Source of the DNA: Streptomyces sp. P9-A4
GTDB lineage: Bacteria > Actinomycetota > Actinomycetes > Streptomycetales > Streptomycetaceae
DNA length: 64,000 nt
Direction: 5' to 3'
Assembly (NCBI RefSeq): GCF_036634195.1
Contig: NZ_JAZIFY010000002.1
Location: forward strand, 558,001 to 622,000
The notes under the pieces are model-generated. The model searched no databases. It had not been told where the DNA came from and saw nothing but the letters and a program-made list of their open reading frames with translations. This document shows positions 9,490-18,254 of this stretch, one piece after another. The stretch's first letter is position 1. Each line of letters opens with the position of its first letter. The position numbers and the translations under genes were made by a program.

Positions 9490-10176
9490 TCATCGGGGTC
9501 CGTCCCGGGTCAGGACGATCGCGGTCAGTACCAGTCCCTCGCGTACGAGCCACCGTCCGGTGAAGTGGTCCCGCCGGGTGCCGTCCACCACGGGGCCGGG
9601 GACGGAGAGCCCCGCGCGGAACGTTCCCGTGTGGGGGTCGGCGGCGCTGTCCCGCGTGAACTCCAGCGTCGCTTCCTCGAATTCCAGGCCGCGGCCCGTG
9701 AGCGGGTACCAGGTCTTGAAGACGCTCTCCTTGGCGCTGAACAGGAGGCGCCCCCAGGGCAGTTCCGGCGTCCGGTCGGCGAGCGTCGCGAGGTGCCGCC
9801 GCTCCTCGGGGAGCGTCACCCCCTCGAACACCCCCTCGGGCAGCGCTTCGGCCGGCTCCGCGTCGATGCCGATCGAGACGACGTCCGTCGTGCGTGCCAG
9901 GGCGGCGGCCCGGTAGCCCGCGCAGTGGGTCATGCTCCCGGCCACGCCGCGCGGCCAGCGCGGCTCTCCGCGCGGTCCCGGCGTCAGGGGGGTCGCGGGG
10001 AGGCCGAGGTCGCGCAGGGCGAGCCGGGCGCAGAGCCGTACGGTCGCGAACTCCCGCCGCCGCTTGGCCACCGCGCGCGCGACGACGGCGGTCTCCTCGG
10101 GGAAGAGGGACACCGGTTCGGTGTCGTCGTGCCGCCAGGCGGTGGCCACGACTCCCGGCACGAGCCGCGCGATCAC
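9490..10176 (-). CDS. 4'-phosphopantetheinyl transferase (Sfp/EntD type)
   Basis: 228 aa. It carries the hallmark ordering of EntD/Sfp-like enzymes: WPRGVAGSMTHCAGYRAAAL (the GS-THC segment), then SIGIDAEPAE (Mg2+-binding Asp and Glu) and WGRLLFSAKESVFKTWYPLTG (the WxxKE(S)xxK motif). It would transfer phosphopantetheine from CoA to the serine of carrier proteins; this subclass usually serves siderophore or polyketide/peptide synthetases. The start is GTG. It is divergent from the FAD monooxygenase, with about 200 bp between. A second, dissimilar enzyme of this superfamily lies in the 29 kb cluster. Confidence 0.9.
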   Translation of the reverse strand: MIARLVPGVVATAWRHDDTEPVSLFPEETAVVARAVAKRRREFATVRLCARLALRDLGLPATPLTPGPRGEPRWPRGVAGSMTHCAGYRAAALARTTDVVSIGIDAEPAEALPEGVFEGVTLPEERRHLATLADRTPELPWGRLLFSAKESVFKTWYPLTGRGLEFEEATLEFTRDSAADPHTGTFRAGLSVPGPVVDGTRRDHFTGRWLVREGLVLTAIVLTRDGPR

Positions 10177-10384
10177 CGGTCCGCCACCGACCGGCCGGGG
10201 GCGGCTCCCGGCCCGGGGGCGGCCGGGCGGCGGACGGGGGCGGCCCGGCGTACGGCCGGGGCGGTCGACTCGATCATGCCCGTGACCCTATCCATCCGGG
10301 GGCGGCCCCGGACACGGCTCGCAGAACGGGCGGTGCCGGGTGACCATGGAGTACGGGACGGCCGGGCAGTACTGGGAGGCACCC

Positions 10385-12022
10385 GTGGCGCACACCGGCA
10401 CCACCACCGACGTACTGATCGTGGGCGCGGGGCCGGTCGGCCTGAGCGCGGCCGGCGAACTGCGCAGGCACGGCGTGCACTGCCGGATCGTCGACCTGTC
10501 GCCGGCCCGTCCGCCGTACGCGAAGGCTGTCGGGATCCAGCCGCGCACCCTGGAGCTGTGGGACCGGATGGGGCTGGTCCGCGCCGTACTGGAGGCCGCC
10601 GTCCCGTTGCGCGGCCAACTGACGTACGCCGACGGCCGGGAGACCTCCCGGCTGGAGTTGGAGCTGCCGCCCGAGGTGCCCTACGGGTTCGCCGCGCTGC
10701 CGCAGTACGAGACCGAGCGCCTCCTCGAGGAGTACCTCGCCGGGCTCGGGACGGTCGTCGAACGCGGCACCGGGCTCGTGTCGTTCACCCAGGACCGGGA
10801 CGGTGTCACCGCCCGGCTGCGGGCCGCGTCGGGGGCCGCCGAGGAGGTGCGGGTCCGCTATCTGGTCGGCTGCGACGGGGCGCACAGCCTGGTCCGCAAG
10901 ACCCTGGGCCTGTCGTACGAGGGCGGCGCGTTCCCGGAGTCGTACATGCTCGGCGACGTCGTGGCCGACTGGGACCTGCCCGACGGCTATGTGGTGCGGT
11001 CGGTGCGACGGGCGGCCGACGGGTCCACCGGCGACGTGCTGGTCTGCGTACCGCTGCCGGGAGCGGGCCGCTACCGGATGTCGATGCGCGTCCCGTCCGC
11101 ACCCGCCGGGCCGGCGCCGGCGCCGGACGGTGTCGCGCACGGTCTCGACGGGGGCGACGGCCCGGACCTCGACGGGCTCCAGGCGGTCGTCGACCGGCTG
11201 TCACCCCGTCCCGCGCGGCTCTCCGGCCTGCGCTGGTCCTCGGTGTTCCGGGTCAGTCATCGCATCGTCGACCGGTACGGCGTGGGGCGGGTCTTCGTCG
11301 CGGGAGACGCCGCCCACATCCATCCGCCCACCGGCGCCCAGGGCATGAACACGGGTGTCCAGGACGCCGTGAACCTGGGCTGGAAGCTGGCGCTCGTGGT
11401 GCGGGGCGAGGCCGGTCCCGGCCTGCTCGGCAGTTACGACGCCGAGCGCCGCCCGGTGGGCGAGGAGGTCGTCGGGCGCACCGTCCGGCACGCCACCCGG
11501 GGCATCGACGCCGACCCGGACGACTCCCGGACGCTGATGCTCCGTGAGGCCCAGCTGCTCGTCGGGTATCGCGGCGGTCCGCTCTCCGGTGTCCCGTACG
11601 GCCCGGTCGACGCGCCGCAGCCCGGCGACCGGGCGCCGGACTGCGGTGGGCTCACGACACCGGTCGCCGCGTATCCGCTGCGCCTGCTCGATGTGCTGCG
11701 GGGGCGGCCGGGGCATGTGGTCCTGCTGTACGGGGAGGATGCCGCCGGTCTCGCGGGGGCGGTGGCCGAGGTGTCGCGGGCCCCGGGGGGCCTGTGCGCC
11801 GTCGCGGTCCTGCCCGGCGGGAGGGCGGGCGCCCCGCCGCCCGGATCCCTGGGTGTGCCCATGTACCGGGACGCCGCCGGGGAGTTCGCACGGCTGTACC
11901 TCCCCGACGGCGCCACGGGTTTCGTCGTCCGCCCCGACGGGCAGCTGGGTGCCCGCTTCCCGCTCGGCGGCACCGGGGCCGCCCTGGCCGGATATCTCAC
12001 CGCCCTGTCCGTACGGTGGTGA
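10385..12022 (+). CDS. FAD-dependent aromatic monooxygenase (polyketide hydroxylase type)
   Basis: 545 aa flavoprotein hydroxylase of the PheA/TetX/RdmE-like group. It contains the N-terminal dinucleotide fold VLIVGAGPVGLSAAGEL, the DG motif LVGCDGAHSLVRK, and the FAD ribityl site VFVAGDAAHIHPPTGAQGMN. A thioredoxin-like C-terminal domain (about 430-545) is typical of polyketide hydroxylases. The GTG at 10385 is preferred because GGGAGG sits 5 nt upstream and the Rossmann fold begins at once; GTG 10340 and ATG 10346 are in frame but poorly supported. No polyketide synthase is nearby, so the substrate is unknown. It converges on the GH8 gene with only 43 bp between stops. Confidence 0.88.
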   Translation: MAHTGTTTDVLIVGAGPVGLSAAGELRRHGVHCRIVDLSPARPPYAKAVGIQPRTLELWDRMGLVRAVLEAAVPLRGQLTYADGRETSRLELELPPEVPYGFAALPQYETERLLEEYLAGLGTVVERGTGLVSFTQDRDGVTARLRAASGAAEEVRVRYLVGCDGAHSLVRKTLGLSYEGGAFPESYMLGDVVADWDLPDGYVVRSVRRAADGSTGDVLVCVPLPGAGRYRMSMRVPSAPAGPAPAPDGVAHGLDGGDGPDLDGLQAVVDRLSPRPARLSGLRWSSVFRVSHRIVDRYGVGRVFVAGDAAHIHPPTGAQGMNTGVQDAVNLGWKLALVVRGEAGPGLLGSYDAERRPVGEEVVGRTVRHATRGIDADPDDSRTLMLREAQLLVGYRGGPLSGVPYGPVDAPQPGDRAPDCGGLTTPVAAYPLRLLDVLRGRPGHVVLLYGEDAAGLAGAVAEVSRAPGGLCAVAVLPGGRAGAPPPGSLGVPMYRDAAGEFARLYLPDGATGFVVRPDGQLGARFPLGGTGAALAGYLTALSVRW

Positions 12023-12065
12023 TGTCCGGCGGCCCTGTGGGGCTACGGGGCCCGGTGGTCACCGC

Positions 12066-13715
12066 CTACGGGACCCAGTGGTTCCCCGAGACCGTGAGCA
12101 TGACCTGGAGCTGGATGCTCGCGGAGTAGTAGCTGCTGGTGTCGATCGGGGTGGCCAGCATCTTGTTCCACAGGGCGTCCAGCCAGGCCTGGCTTCCCGA
12201 GTCGGTCATCGCCGCCACCGCGAACGGGGCGAAGAAGGCGGACTCGCTGCCCGCGGAGATCTGGGTGCCGTTGAGCTTGTAGCCGATGGCGATCTTGTTC
12301 GGGTCGCCGCCGGTCTTCGTCTTGATCCAGCTGTTCATCTTCCGCGCGGCGGCGAGCGAGGTGCTGTCCCCGCTGGTCACCGCGTCGTCCGCGATGCGCC
12401 ACGGCGTACGGCAGGCGTTCCACCAGTAGGCCCCGTCGTTCGGGTCCTCAAGGACCTGGCCGGGTGCGGGCTTGGGCGTGGTGTTGGTGTCGACGACGAA
12501 GTCGGGCAGCAGTCCGGTGCCGGACGCGTAGGTCGACTGGAGGCGGGAGATCTGGGTCTGGTGCGCGGTGCGCACGGAGTCCCAGGTCGTGTCGCCGGAG
12601 GCGGTCCGGAAGGCGCGGAAGTGGTCGACCATCCAGTCCGAGGTACGGGTGATCCAGTAGTACTGGTCGCCGGAGCTGCTCCAGTCGCCGAGCTTCAGCA
12701 GCTTGGTGGTCGGGTTGACCTCGTCCTTCTTGATCGCGGCGATGTGCTTGAGCGCGAGGTCCTTGTAGTTGTACGTGCCGGTGCTGCCCCACTGCTTGTC
12801 GGCGAGGAGCAGGCCGTAGGCGACGTCCATGTCGCCGTCGGTGGCGCCGTCGCCGCCGTTGACGCTCTTGCAGGCGGTGTCCTGTTCGGCGGCGAGCAGG
12901 TTCGGGTTGACCGAGGACGGGTGGTCGATCTTCCACTTGACGAGGCCGTCGAAGATCTTCTTGGCGTCGGGGTCGGCGCCGGCCATGGTGGCGGTGACGA
13001 CCATGCCGTAGCCCTGCGCCTCGGCGACGTAGGGGTGGTCGGCGTCGGGCGAGATGATCTGGTACCAGCCGTTGCCGCAGTTCTGGCGGACGAAGGCGGA
13101 CTTCCACCTGTTGTAGTAGTCGACGACCTTCTGGTCGACGGTCGCCTGGGAGCCGGAGGGCTTCAGCATGCCGGCGGCGTAGGGCTTGAGGTGGCTGCCG
13201 AAGGGCACGGCCGTGCCGCCGCCACCCTCTCCGCCGCCGCTGGGCGCGCCGTACACCTCGAACTCCCAGAGGGAGTAGCCGTACGCGGTGCCCCGCCCGG
13301 TGCCGTACATCCGGACGTACCGGCCGCTGCCGGAGACCGTCAGGTCGTCGGTCGCCCCGTCACCGGCGGTGGTGGAGTAGACGTCGGTCCAGGTGGACCC
13401 GTCGGCCGAGGTCTGGATGCGGTACGTCTTGCCGTACGCGTCCTCCCAGTTGAGTTTCACCCGGGAGATCGTGTGGTTCGCCCCGAGGTCGACGCGGATC
13501 CACTGCGGATCGACCCCTTCGAGGCTCGCCCATCGGGTCCCCGCGTTGCCGTCCACCGCGAGTCCGGCCCCGAAGGCCGAGGTCTCGACGGACGAGGCGG
13601 TCACCGCCTTTCCGGTGGAGACCAGGCCGTCGGCGGCCTGCGCCTGTGGCATGACCGTCAGGGGCAACGCCAGCAGACCCGCGAGCCCGAGAAGCGAGAC
13701 GCTTCGTCGACGCAT
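12066..13715 (-). CDS. Exported glycoside hydrolase family 8 with F5/8-type (CBM32-like) domain
   Basis: 549 aa. A signal peptide (about 1-27, ending MPQAQAAD) is followed by an F5/8-type C discoidin/CBM32-like domain (about 30-165, with ASSVETSAFGAGLAVDGNAGTRW), a Gly-rich linker, and a GH8 (alpha/alpha)6 barrel. GH8 marks are AEAQGYGMVV, which carries the general acid Glu, and TDGDMDVAYGLLLADKQWG. GH8 enzymes act on cellulose, xylan or chitosan; the putative CsnR-like operator just upstream tilts the guess to chitosan, an inference only. The ATG at 13715 (GGGAG upstream) is preferred to the start at 13742, which lies inside the palindrome flank. It is monocistronic. Confidence 0.87.
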   Translation of the reverse strand: MRRRSVSLLGLAGLLALPLTVMPQAQAADGLVSTGKAVTASSVETSAFGAGLAVDGNAGTRWASLEGVDPQWIRVDLGANHTISRVKLNWEDAYGKTYRIQTSADGSTWTDVYSTTAGDGATDDLTVSGSGRYVRMYGTGRGTAYGYSLWEFEVYGAPSGGGEGGGGTAVPFGSHLKPYAAGMLKPSGSQATVDQKVVDYYNRWKSAFVRQNCGNGWYQIISPDADHPYVAEAQGYGMVVTATMAGADPDAKKIFDGLVKWKIDHPSSVNPNLLAAEQDTACKSVNGGDGATDGDMDVAYGLLLADKQWGSTGTYNYKDLALKHIAAIKKDEVNPTTKLLKLGDWSSSGDQYYWITRTSDWMVDHFRAFRTASGDTTWDSVRTAHQTQISRLQSTYASGTGLLPDFVVDTNTTPKPAPGQVLEDPNDGAYWWNACRTPWRIADDAVTSGDSTSLAAARKMNSWIKTKTGGDPNKIAIGYKLNGTQISAGSESAFFAPFAVAAMTDSGSQAWLDALWNKMLATPIDTSSYYSASIQLQVMLTVSGNHWVP

Positions 13716-13736
13716 GACAACTCCCTTTCCCTCCAT

Positions 13737-13771
13737 GGCCAATGGTTAGGAAATATTCCTAACCATTGGCC
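13737..13771. promoter_or_regulatory. Perfect palindrome upstream of the GH8 gene, probable operator
   Basis: Two perfectly complementary 16 nt arms, GGCCAATGGTTAGGAA and TTCCTAACCATTGGCC, are separated by ATA. The repeat begins 21 bp upstream of the chosen GH8 start. Its centre, GTTAGGAA-ATA-TTCCTAAC, resembles the operator reported for CsnR, the ROK-family repressor of Streptomyces chitosanase genes (recalled from the literature, not checked here). A terminator is unlikely because the repeat lies in the leader of an exported glycosidase and is AT-rich at its centre. Repressor binding at or near the transcription start is the simplest reading. Confidence 0.7.
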
Positions 13772-13862
13772 GGGAGAGTAGAGAGGCCCGAAGCCCGGCG
13801 CAAGACCCCGGACGGCAACGGGAACGTGGACATCCGGTGCGCACCATGAGATTGACGTTCCG

Positions 13863-14927
13863 TCACTTCAGCACCGCCGCCCTCCGGAACTCCCTCAGCG
13901 CCGTGTGGACCGACCAGACGACCGAGACCAGCGGCACCGCCACCACCGCGCCCACGATGCCCGCGGCGATCGATCCCGCGATGACCGAGATGGCGACCAC
14001 CAGCGGGTGGAGCCGTACGGCCCAGCTCATGACGAGCGGGTGCAGCAGATGCCCCTCGATCTGGCCGATCACCACGATCAGGGCGATCACGATCCCCGCG
14101 ACCAGCGGCCCCTGGGCGGCGAGCGCCACGACGGCGGCGACCGTGAGGGCGATCGGCGAGCCGATCAGCGGCACGAACGCGGCCAGGAACTCCAGCAGCG
14201 CCAGCGGCACGGCGAGCGGGACGCCCAGGATCCACAGCGCCACCCCGACGAGCACCGCGTTCACGGCGGCCACCAGCACGATTCCGTGGGTGTAGCCGGT
14301 GAAGGTGCGCCAGGCAGCGCGTCCGCCGATCGTCACCCGCTCGCGGACGGAGCCGGGCAACTGGTCCTGGAACCAGGCCCACTGGCGGTCCCCCGAGTGG
14401 ATGAAGAACACCGAGCTGAACAGCGCCAGGGCCAGCATCGTCAGCACCGCCACCACCTCACCGGCCCCGCTCAGCGCCGTACTGACCAGGGCCGACCGGT
14501 GGCTGGAGAGGAAGTCACCGATCTTGGACTGGAGGTCGGAGAGCGTCCCGGGGTCCAGACGGAACGGCGGGCGCTCCAGCCAGTCCTCGATCCGCCCGAC
14601 CCCGTTCCGGAACTCACGCACCAGGGTCGCGCTCTCTCCGGCGACCGCCTCGCCGACGAGGGTGAGCACACCGAGGACGAGCGCGATGCTCCCCAGCAGG
14701 GTGAGGGCCACCGCCGGCGCCCGGGGCACCACCCGGGCGACCACATCGGCGACGGGGCGGAGCAGTGCGGTGATGACGAGCCCCAGGAAGACGGCCACGC
14801 CGATCTCATGGAAGCGCCCGAGCACCGCGAACAGGCCGTAGACGAGCGCGCCGACGACGAGAAGGCGCCATGCGTAGGCGGCGGCCGTGCGGAGGAAGGG
14901 GGTCACCGTCGGTGTGCCTGGCTGCAT
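13863..14927 (-). CDS. AI-2E family transporter (PF01594 type permease)
   Basis: 354 aa polytopic protein. Two early hydrophobic hairpins (AWRLLVVGALVYGLFAVL, then VAVFLGLVITALLRPVADVV) and a soluble central stretch are followed by about five further helices, ending in VMSWAVRLHPLVVAISVIAGSIAAGIVGAVVAVPLVSVV. The last segment, with P...G...G and the VPL ending, is the family signature. Despite the family name, most members are exporters or channels of unknown cargo and the AI-2 link is proven for very few. ATG 14927 was chosen; a TTG two codons upstream is possible. It is divergent from the lipoprotein gene. Confidence 0.85.
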   Translation of the reverse strand: MQPGTPTVTPFLRTAAAYAWRLLVVGALVYGLFAVLGRFHEIGVAVFLGLVITALLRPVADVVARVVPRAPAVALTLLGSIALVLGVLTLVGEAVAGESATLVREFRNGVGRIEDWLERPPFRLDPGTLSDLQSKIGDFLSSHRSALVSTALSGAGEVVAVLTMLALALFSSVFFIHSGDRQWAWFQDQLPGSVRERVTIGGRAAWRTFTGYTHGIVLVAAVNAVLVGVALWILGVPLAVPLALLEFLAAFVPLIGSPIALTVAAVVALAAQGPLVAGIVIALIVVIGQIEGHLLHPLVMSWAVRLHPLVVAISVIAGSIAAGIVGAVVAVPLVSVVWSVHTALREFRRAAVLK

Positions 14928-15064
14928 GGCCAAGGGCCTACCACCCCCGGTGCCGGGCTGTCGCAGGGATCACAGGGGAGATCATGTGAACTCCGCCGAT
15001 CGGCGGTGCGGCCGGGCACAGAATGGCCCCCCATCCAGCGTCTTCACTCCCGGGGGAATGTGAC

Positions 15065-15757
15065 GTGTCCAGGCTGAACCGTTGGTCCGCCGTCCTTGCC
15101 GTCCTCGCTCCGCTCGCACTGGCGGGGTGCGACAGCCCGCCGCCCGCACTGGAGTTCGGTTCCGCCGGGCCCTCCGGCCCCGAGCTCGCCGCCCAGCCCG
15201 CCCACGGCGGTTCGCTGCCCGTCGCCCAGTGGCCGAACGCCTGCGAGGTGCTGAGCGACGACGAGATCCGCGCGATCCTGCCGCAGGCGACCGGCTTCAC
15301 CCGCGAGCCGGTGAAGGTCACCGTCATGAACTTCAACCCGCTCGAACAGTCCGCCCCCGGCACCACCGGCGACGTGGCCGCGGGCGGCTGCACGTACAAG
15401 TTCGGTCTCCCCTCCGAGTACAAGAGCGAGCGCAACAGCAGCATCAGGCTCACCTTCACGGCCATCGCCGACCCCGCCCTGGTCCGGCAGAGCTACGCCG
15501 AGGACCTCGCCGACGCCCGCAAGGAGGCGGCCCGCCGGAAGAAGGAGTTCGGCGACCTCGGTACCTCGCTCGGCGCGGCCGGGTGCTTCCTGCCGGACGT
15601 CTCCGAAGGGCCGACCTGCCACCGGGGCCCGTACAAGTTCGAGGTGGACGGCATGTCCACGGCGGACGGCGTCGGGGAGTACGCCGAGTCGGACAAGAAC
15701 TGGAGCGCGAAGGTCCTCACCGAGGTGGTGCGGACGGTGAGCGCCCGTATTCCGTAG
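15065..15757 (+). CDS. DUF3558-type lipoprotein
   Basis: 230 aa. A lipoprotein signal ends in LALAGC at about residue 20; the Cys is the acylation site. The mature part begins with a Pro/Ala-rich tether and then the DUF3558-like core CEVLSDDEIRAILPQATGF, with several cysteines (CTY, GCFLP, TCHRG) that could form disulfides. The start is GTG with GGGGGA upstream; a longer frame from 15023 would bury the signal peptide. Function unknown: these proteins are surface-exposed and common in actinomycetes. It converges on the kinase gene with 20 bp between stops. Confidence 0.82.
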   Translation: MSRLNRWSAVLAVLAPLALAGCDSPPPALEFGSAGPSGPELAAQPAHGGSLPVAQWPNACEVLSDDEIRAILPQATGFTREPVKVTVMNFNPLEQSAPGTTGDVAAGGCTYKFGLPSEYKSERNSSIRLTFTAIADPALVRQSYAEDLADARKEAARRKKEFGDLGTSLGAAGCFLPDVSEGPTCHRGPYKFEVDGMSTADGVGEYAESDKNWSAKVLTEVVRTVSARIP

Positions 15758-15777
15758 CCCCGTCGGCCGCCGGCCGC

Positions 15778-17286
15778 TCATGGGGCCGGCGCGTGCCGCG
15801 CGCACGGGGGAAGGGTCGGGCGGTCCTTCGTCCGGACGGCGGGCAGCCACGCCGTGGCCGGAGGCCCGGCCTCGCGCGCGTCCTCCCGTACGGCCGTGTG
15901 CGGGAGGCGGACGCGGAACCAGCGGGTGGACACCAGATCCTCCTCGTCGATGATCGTCTGCCCCTGCCGGACCTCGCACTCGGCCTCCAGGACGTCTCCG
16001 TGCCAGACCCTGGTGGGTACGACGTTCTCGGCGGTGTACGGCCGTCCTGGGTCGACCGCCAGTCCCAGGCTGCACTGCAGGTCCCGGTCGCTGCGGTCCT
16101 GGCAGCCCCGTTCGGCGTTGAACACCCGGATCCGGACCGGGGATCCACCGGAGCCGTCGGAGCGGGCCGAGTCCTCGCCCCCTCCCGCGTACGACCAGAT
16201 CGCCACGCTCAGCGCAGCGCACGCCGTGGCGGCGAGGAACGCGCCCCCGATCCCGCGTCTCCGCCGTCCCGCGCGCACCGTGGGACCTGTGGGGCTCGTG
16301 AGGCACCTGCCGGACGTGGGGCCGGTGCGGCCCCCGAGTGCGGTGTCCGCGCTCCCGGCTGCCTCGTGGGCGCCGATCCGCTCGATCAGGCTCTCGGCCG
16401 TGTGCGCGGCGCGGGAGGCGTGGGCCGGGGCGAGGCAGTCGGCGGCGAGGGCCCGCCAGAACTCCGGGACCGCCTGGTCCAGCCGTAACGGCGCACGCCC
16501 CTCCGCGTACTCCTGCGCGGCGGCACCCCGCGCCATCGGAGTGGCGCCGGGGAACGGTGAGGCGCCGGACGCGAACACCTCGTGGACGACGATGCCCAGG
16601 GCCCAGATGTCGGCGCTGGGCCGGACCTCCACACCGAGCTCGCCCAGCGGCGCCCTCCACCGCTCCGGGGGGAGATAGTCCAGGGTGCCCATCGGGGGCG
16701 CGTACCCGTGTGTTCCGGTCAGCTCGGTGGCGAGCCCGAAGTCCGAGAGCTTCACCGAGCCGTCCGCGCCGATGAGGACGTTCTCGGGCTTGAGGTCGGC
16801 GTGCACCCAGCCGGCTCGGTGCAGATGGGCCAGTCCCTCGCAGATGCCGACGACCAGCCGGTCCCGCTCCGCCCCGGTCACCCCGGCGTCGAGCAGGTCC
16901 CGGAGACTGCACCGCGCCCGCTCCATGACCAGCACGATCGCACCGTCCAGGGACGGCTGCCCGGGGGAACGGAGCACGAGGGAGTCGAGGAGCCGGACGA
17001 TCCTCGGATGTCCGGCCCGGCGGCCGAGTTCGACCTCGCGCCGGGCGGCCTCCGCCACACGGCGGGCCTGCAGGGGTGCGAGTCCGGCGGTCGGCATGAC
17101 CTTGAGCGCGACCTCGGCGGGTGAGGCGGGCCCTTCGGTTTCAGCGGGTCGACCCGCGTAGACCGTGGCCCAGCCACCGGCACCGATCGGGCCGTCGACC
17201 ACCCAGTCTCCCAACTGGTGTCCCTGGGGCAGCAGTTCCGTCTGTTCGCTGCCCCACGAGGTACTCCGGCCGCGTACCCGTGCCAT
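15778..17286 (-). CDS. Transmembrane serine/threonine protein kinase
   Basis: 502 aa. Kinase domain at about 25-290: glycine loop [12 protein letters not shown], Lys in VALKVM, catalytic loop [13 protein letters not shown] in LSDFGLA, and the [13 protein letters not shown] activation segment. After a linker there is one hydrophobic segment ([20 protein letters not shown], about 355) and an exported domain of about 130 residues with four cysteines that I do not recognise. There are no PASTA repeats, so it is not a PknB orthologue. The ATG at 17286 lies 5 bp after the stop of the FHA gene, so the two are almost certainly cotranscribed, with the FHA protein a likely substrate or docking partner. 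Confidence 0.88.
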   Translation of the reverse strand: MARVRGRSTSWGSEQTELLPQGHQLGDWVVDGPIGAGGWATVYAGRPAETEGPASPAEVALKVMPTAGLAPLQARRVAEAARREVELGRRAGHPRIVRLLDSLVLRSPGQPSLDGAIVLVMERARCSLRDLLDAGVTGAERDRLVVGICEGLAHLHRAGWVHADLKPENVLIGADGSVKLSDFGLATELTGTHGYAPPMGTLDYLPPERWRAPLGELGVEVRPSADIWALGIVVHEVFASGASPFPGATPMARGAAAQEYAEGRAPLRLDQAVPEFWRALAADCLAPAHASRAAHTAESLIERIGAHEAAGSADTALGGRTGPTSGRCLTSPTGPTVRAGRRRRGIGGAFLAATACAALSVAIWSYAGGGEDSARSDGSGGSPVRIRVFNAERGCQDRSDRDLQCSLGLAVDPGRPYTAENVVPTRVWHGDVLEAECEVRQGQTIIDEEDLVSTRWFRVRLPHTAVREDAREAGPPATAWLPAVRTKDRPTLPPCARHAPAP

Positions 17287-17291
17287 GCCCA

Positions 17292-18089
17292 CTACCGTCC
17301 CCGTACGGTCGGTTCGGCCCGGGGCGGTAACAGCGCGAGATGCTCCTCCCGGACGATGCCGAACCTCAGCGCGATGCCGACCACGGCCTCGCGCTTGCCG
17401 TGCCTGCGGTCTCCACGCCCGGCCTCGGCCGCGGCGGCGACGGCGACCCTCAGCTTCTCCTCGGCGAGGTAGTCGATGTGCGAACTCACCGCGCGGGCCG
17501 TCAGCCTGGCGCAGGCGGCGTGCCCCCTGAGCCGCTCGACGACCTGCGGGGTGGTGGGCACGGCGACCGGTGACTGGTCGCGCAGCCAGGGCTCGCAGAG
17601 CGCGGCGAGCACCAGGAAGTACGTGGCCGTCTCGTCGAGGGAGTACGCCGTGACCGTACGGCTCTCCCACGATCCGCCCGTGCCGTGCGGGTCCAGATAG
17701 ACGTGGTCGGGCGCGAACACCTGGAAGGAGACGGCGGTGTCACGGCGGCTGGGCAGCACCACCCGGGAGAACTCGAACGGGATGGGCGCGCCGGCCCGCC
17801 GCGGCGGCACCCGCAGGTACTCCCCCGCGCCCTCCGGGTTCTCCACCAGATAGCTGTGGGTCGTGCTGTGGTTGCTCAGCTGCCAGTGGTCGTCGGTCAC
17901 CCGGATCTCGCCCGCGAGCCGGGAGATGGCCGCGTCCGCGAGCCTCAGCTCGACCGGTGTCGTCGACGAGCCCCGCCCGAAACGCGCGCGTTCTCCCGGA
18001 CCGAGCCTGAGGGTCACCGCGTCGCCGTACGGCTCTCCGTCGACGACGCCGCCGCTCCCCTGCGGAAGATGGACGACTATGCCGCTCAC
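17292..18089 (-). CDS. FHA-domain protein, partner of the adjacent kinase
   Basis: 265 aa soluble protein. The first about 100 residues form a forkhead-associated domain: RFGRGSS (GR strand), [10 protein letters not shown] (the SRxH-like edge with His replaced), and [11 protein letters not shown] (the N-S phosphothreonine contact). The C-terminal 130 residues are helical and include a stretch resembling a bacterial winged helix ([31 protein letters not shown]). That is consistent with phospho-dependent control of DNA binding, which is inference. The GTG at 18089 follows AGGAGGAGCG. It is first in a two-gene operon with the kinase. Confidence 0.78.
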   Translation of the reverse strand: MSGIVVHLPQGSGGVVDGEPYGDAVTLRLGPGERARFGRGSSTTPVELRLADAAISRLAGEIRVTDDHWQLSNHSTTHSYLVENPEGAGEYLRVPPRRAGAPIPFEFSRVVLPSRRDTAVSFQVFAPDHVYLDPHGTGGSWESRTVTAYSLDETATYFLVLAALCEPWLRDQSPVAVPTTPQVVERLRGHAACARLTARAVSSHIDYLAEEKLRVAVAAAAEAGRGDRRHGKREAVVGIALRFGIVREEHLALLPPRAEPTVRGR

Positions 18090-18254
18090 CGCTCCTCCTG
18101 TCCCACGCGTCGACAGTTGCCATGCACGCAGAACGCTACCGGTAGTACGCGGAGGTTTACCGTAGGGCATCGGTCACTTCCGCACCCGGCACGGCGGTGG
18201 GACAAGCGGTGGATCGGGTGGTGGAGCGGGGCTGTGAACGGTGGGCGGCCCTGC

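Noticed and set aside
11544..13781. 745-codon plus-strand frame across the GH8 gene
   Set aside because: It begins in the wrong frame of the monooxygenase and runs antisense to GH8; the composition is Val/Gly/Arg-rich shadow text.
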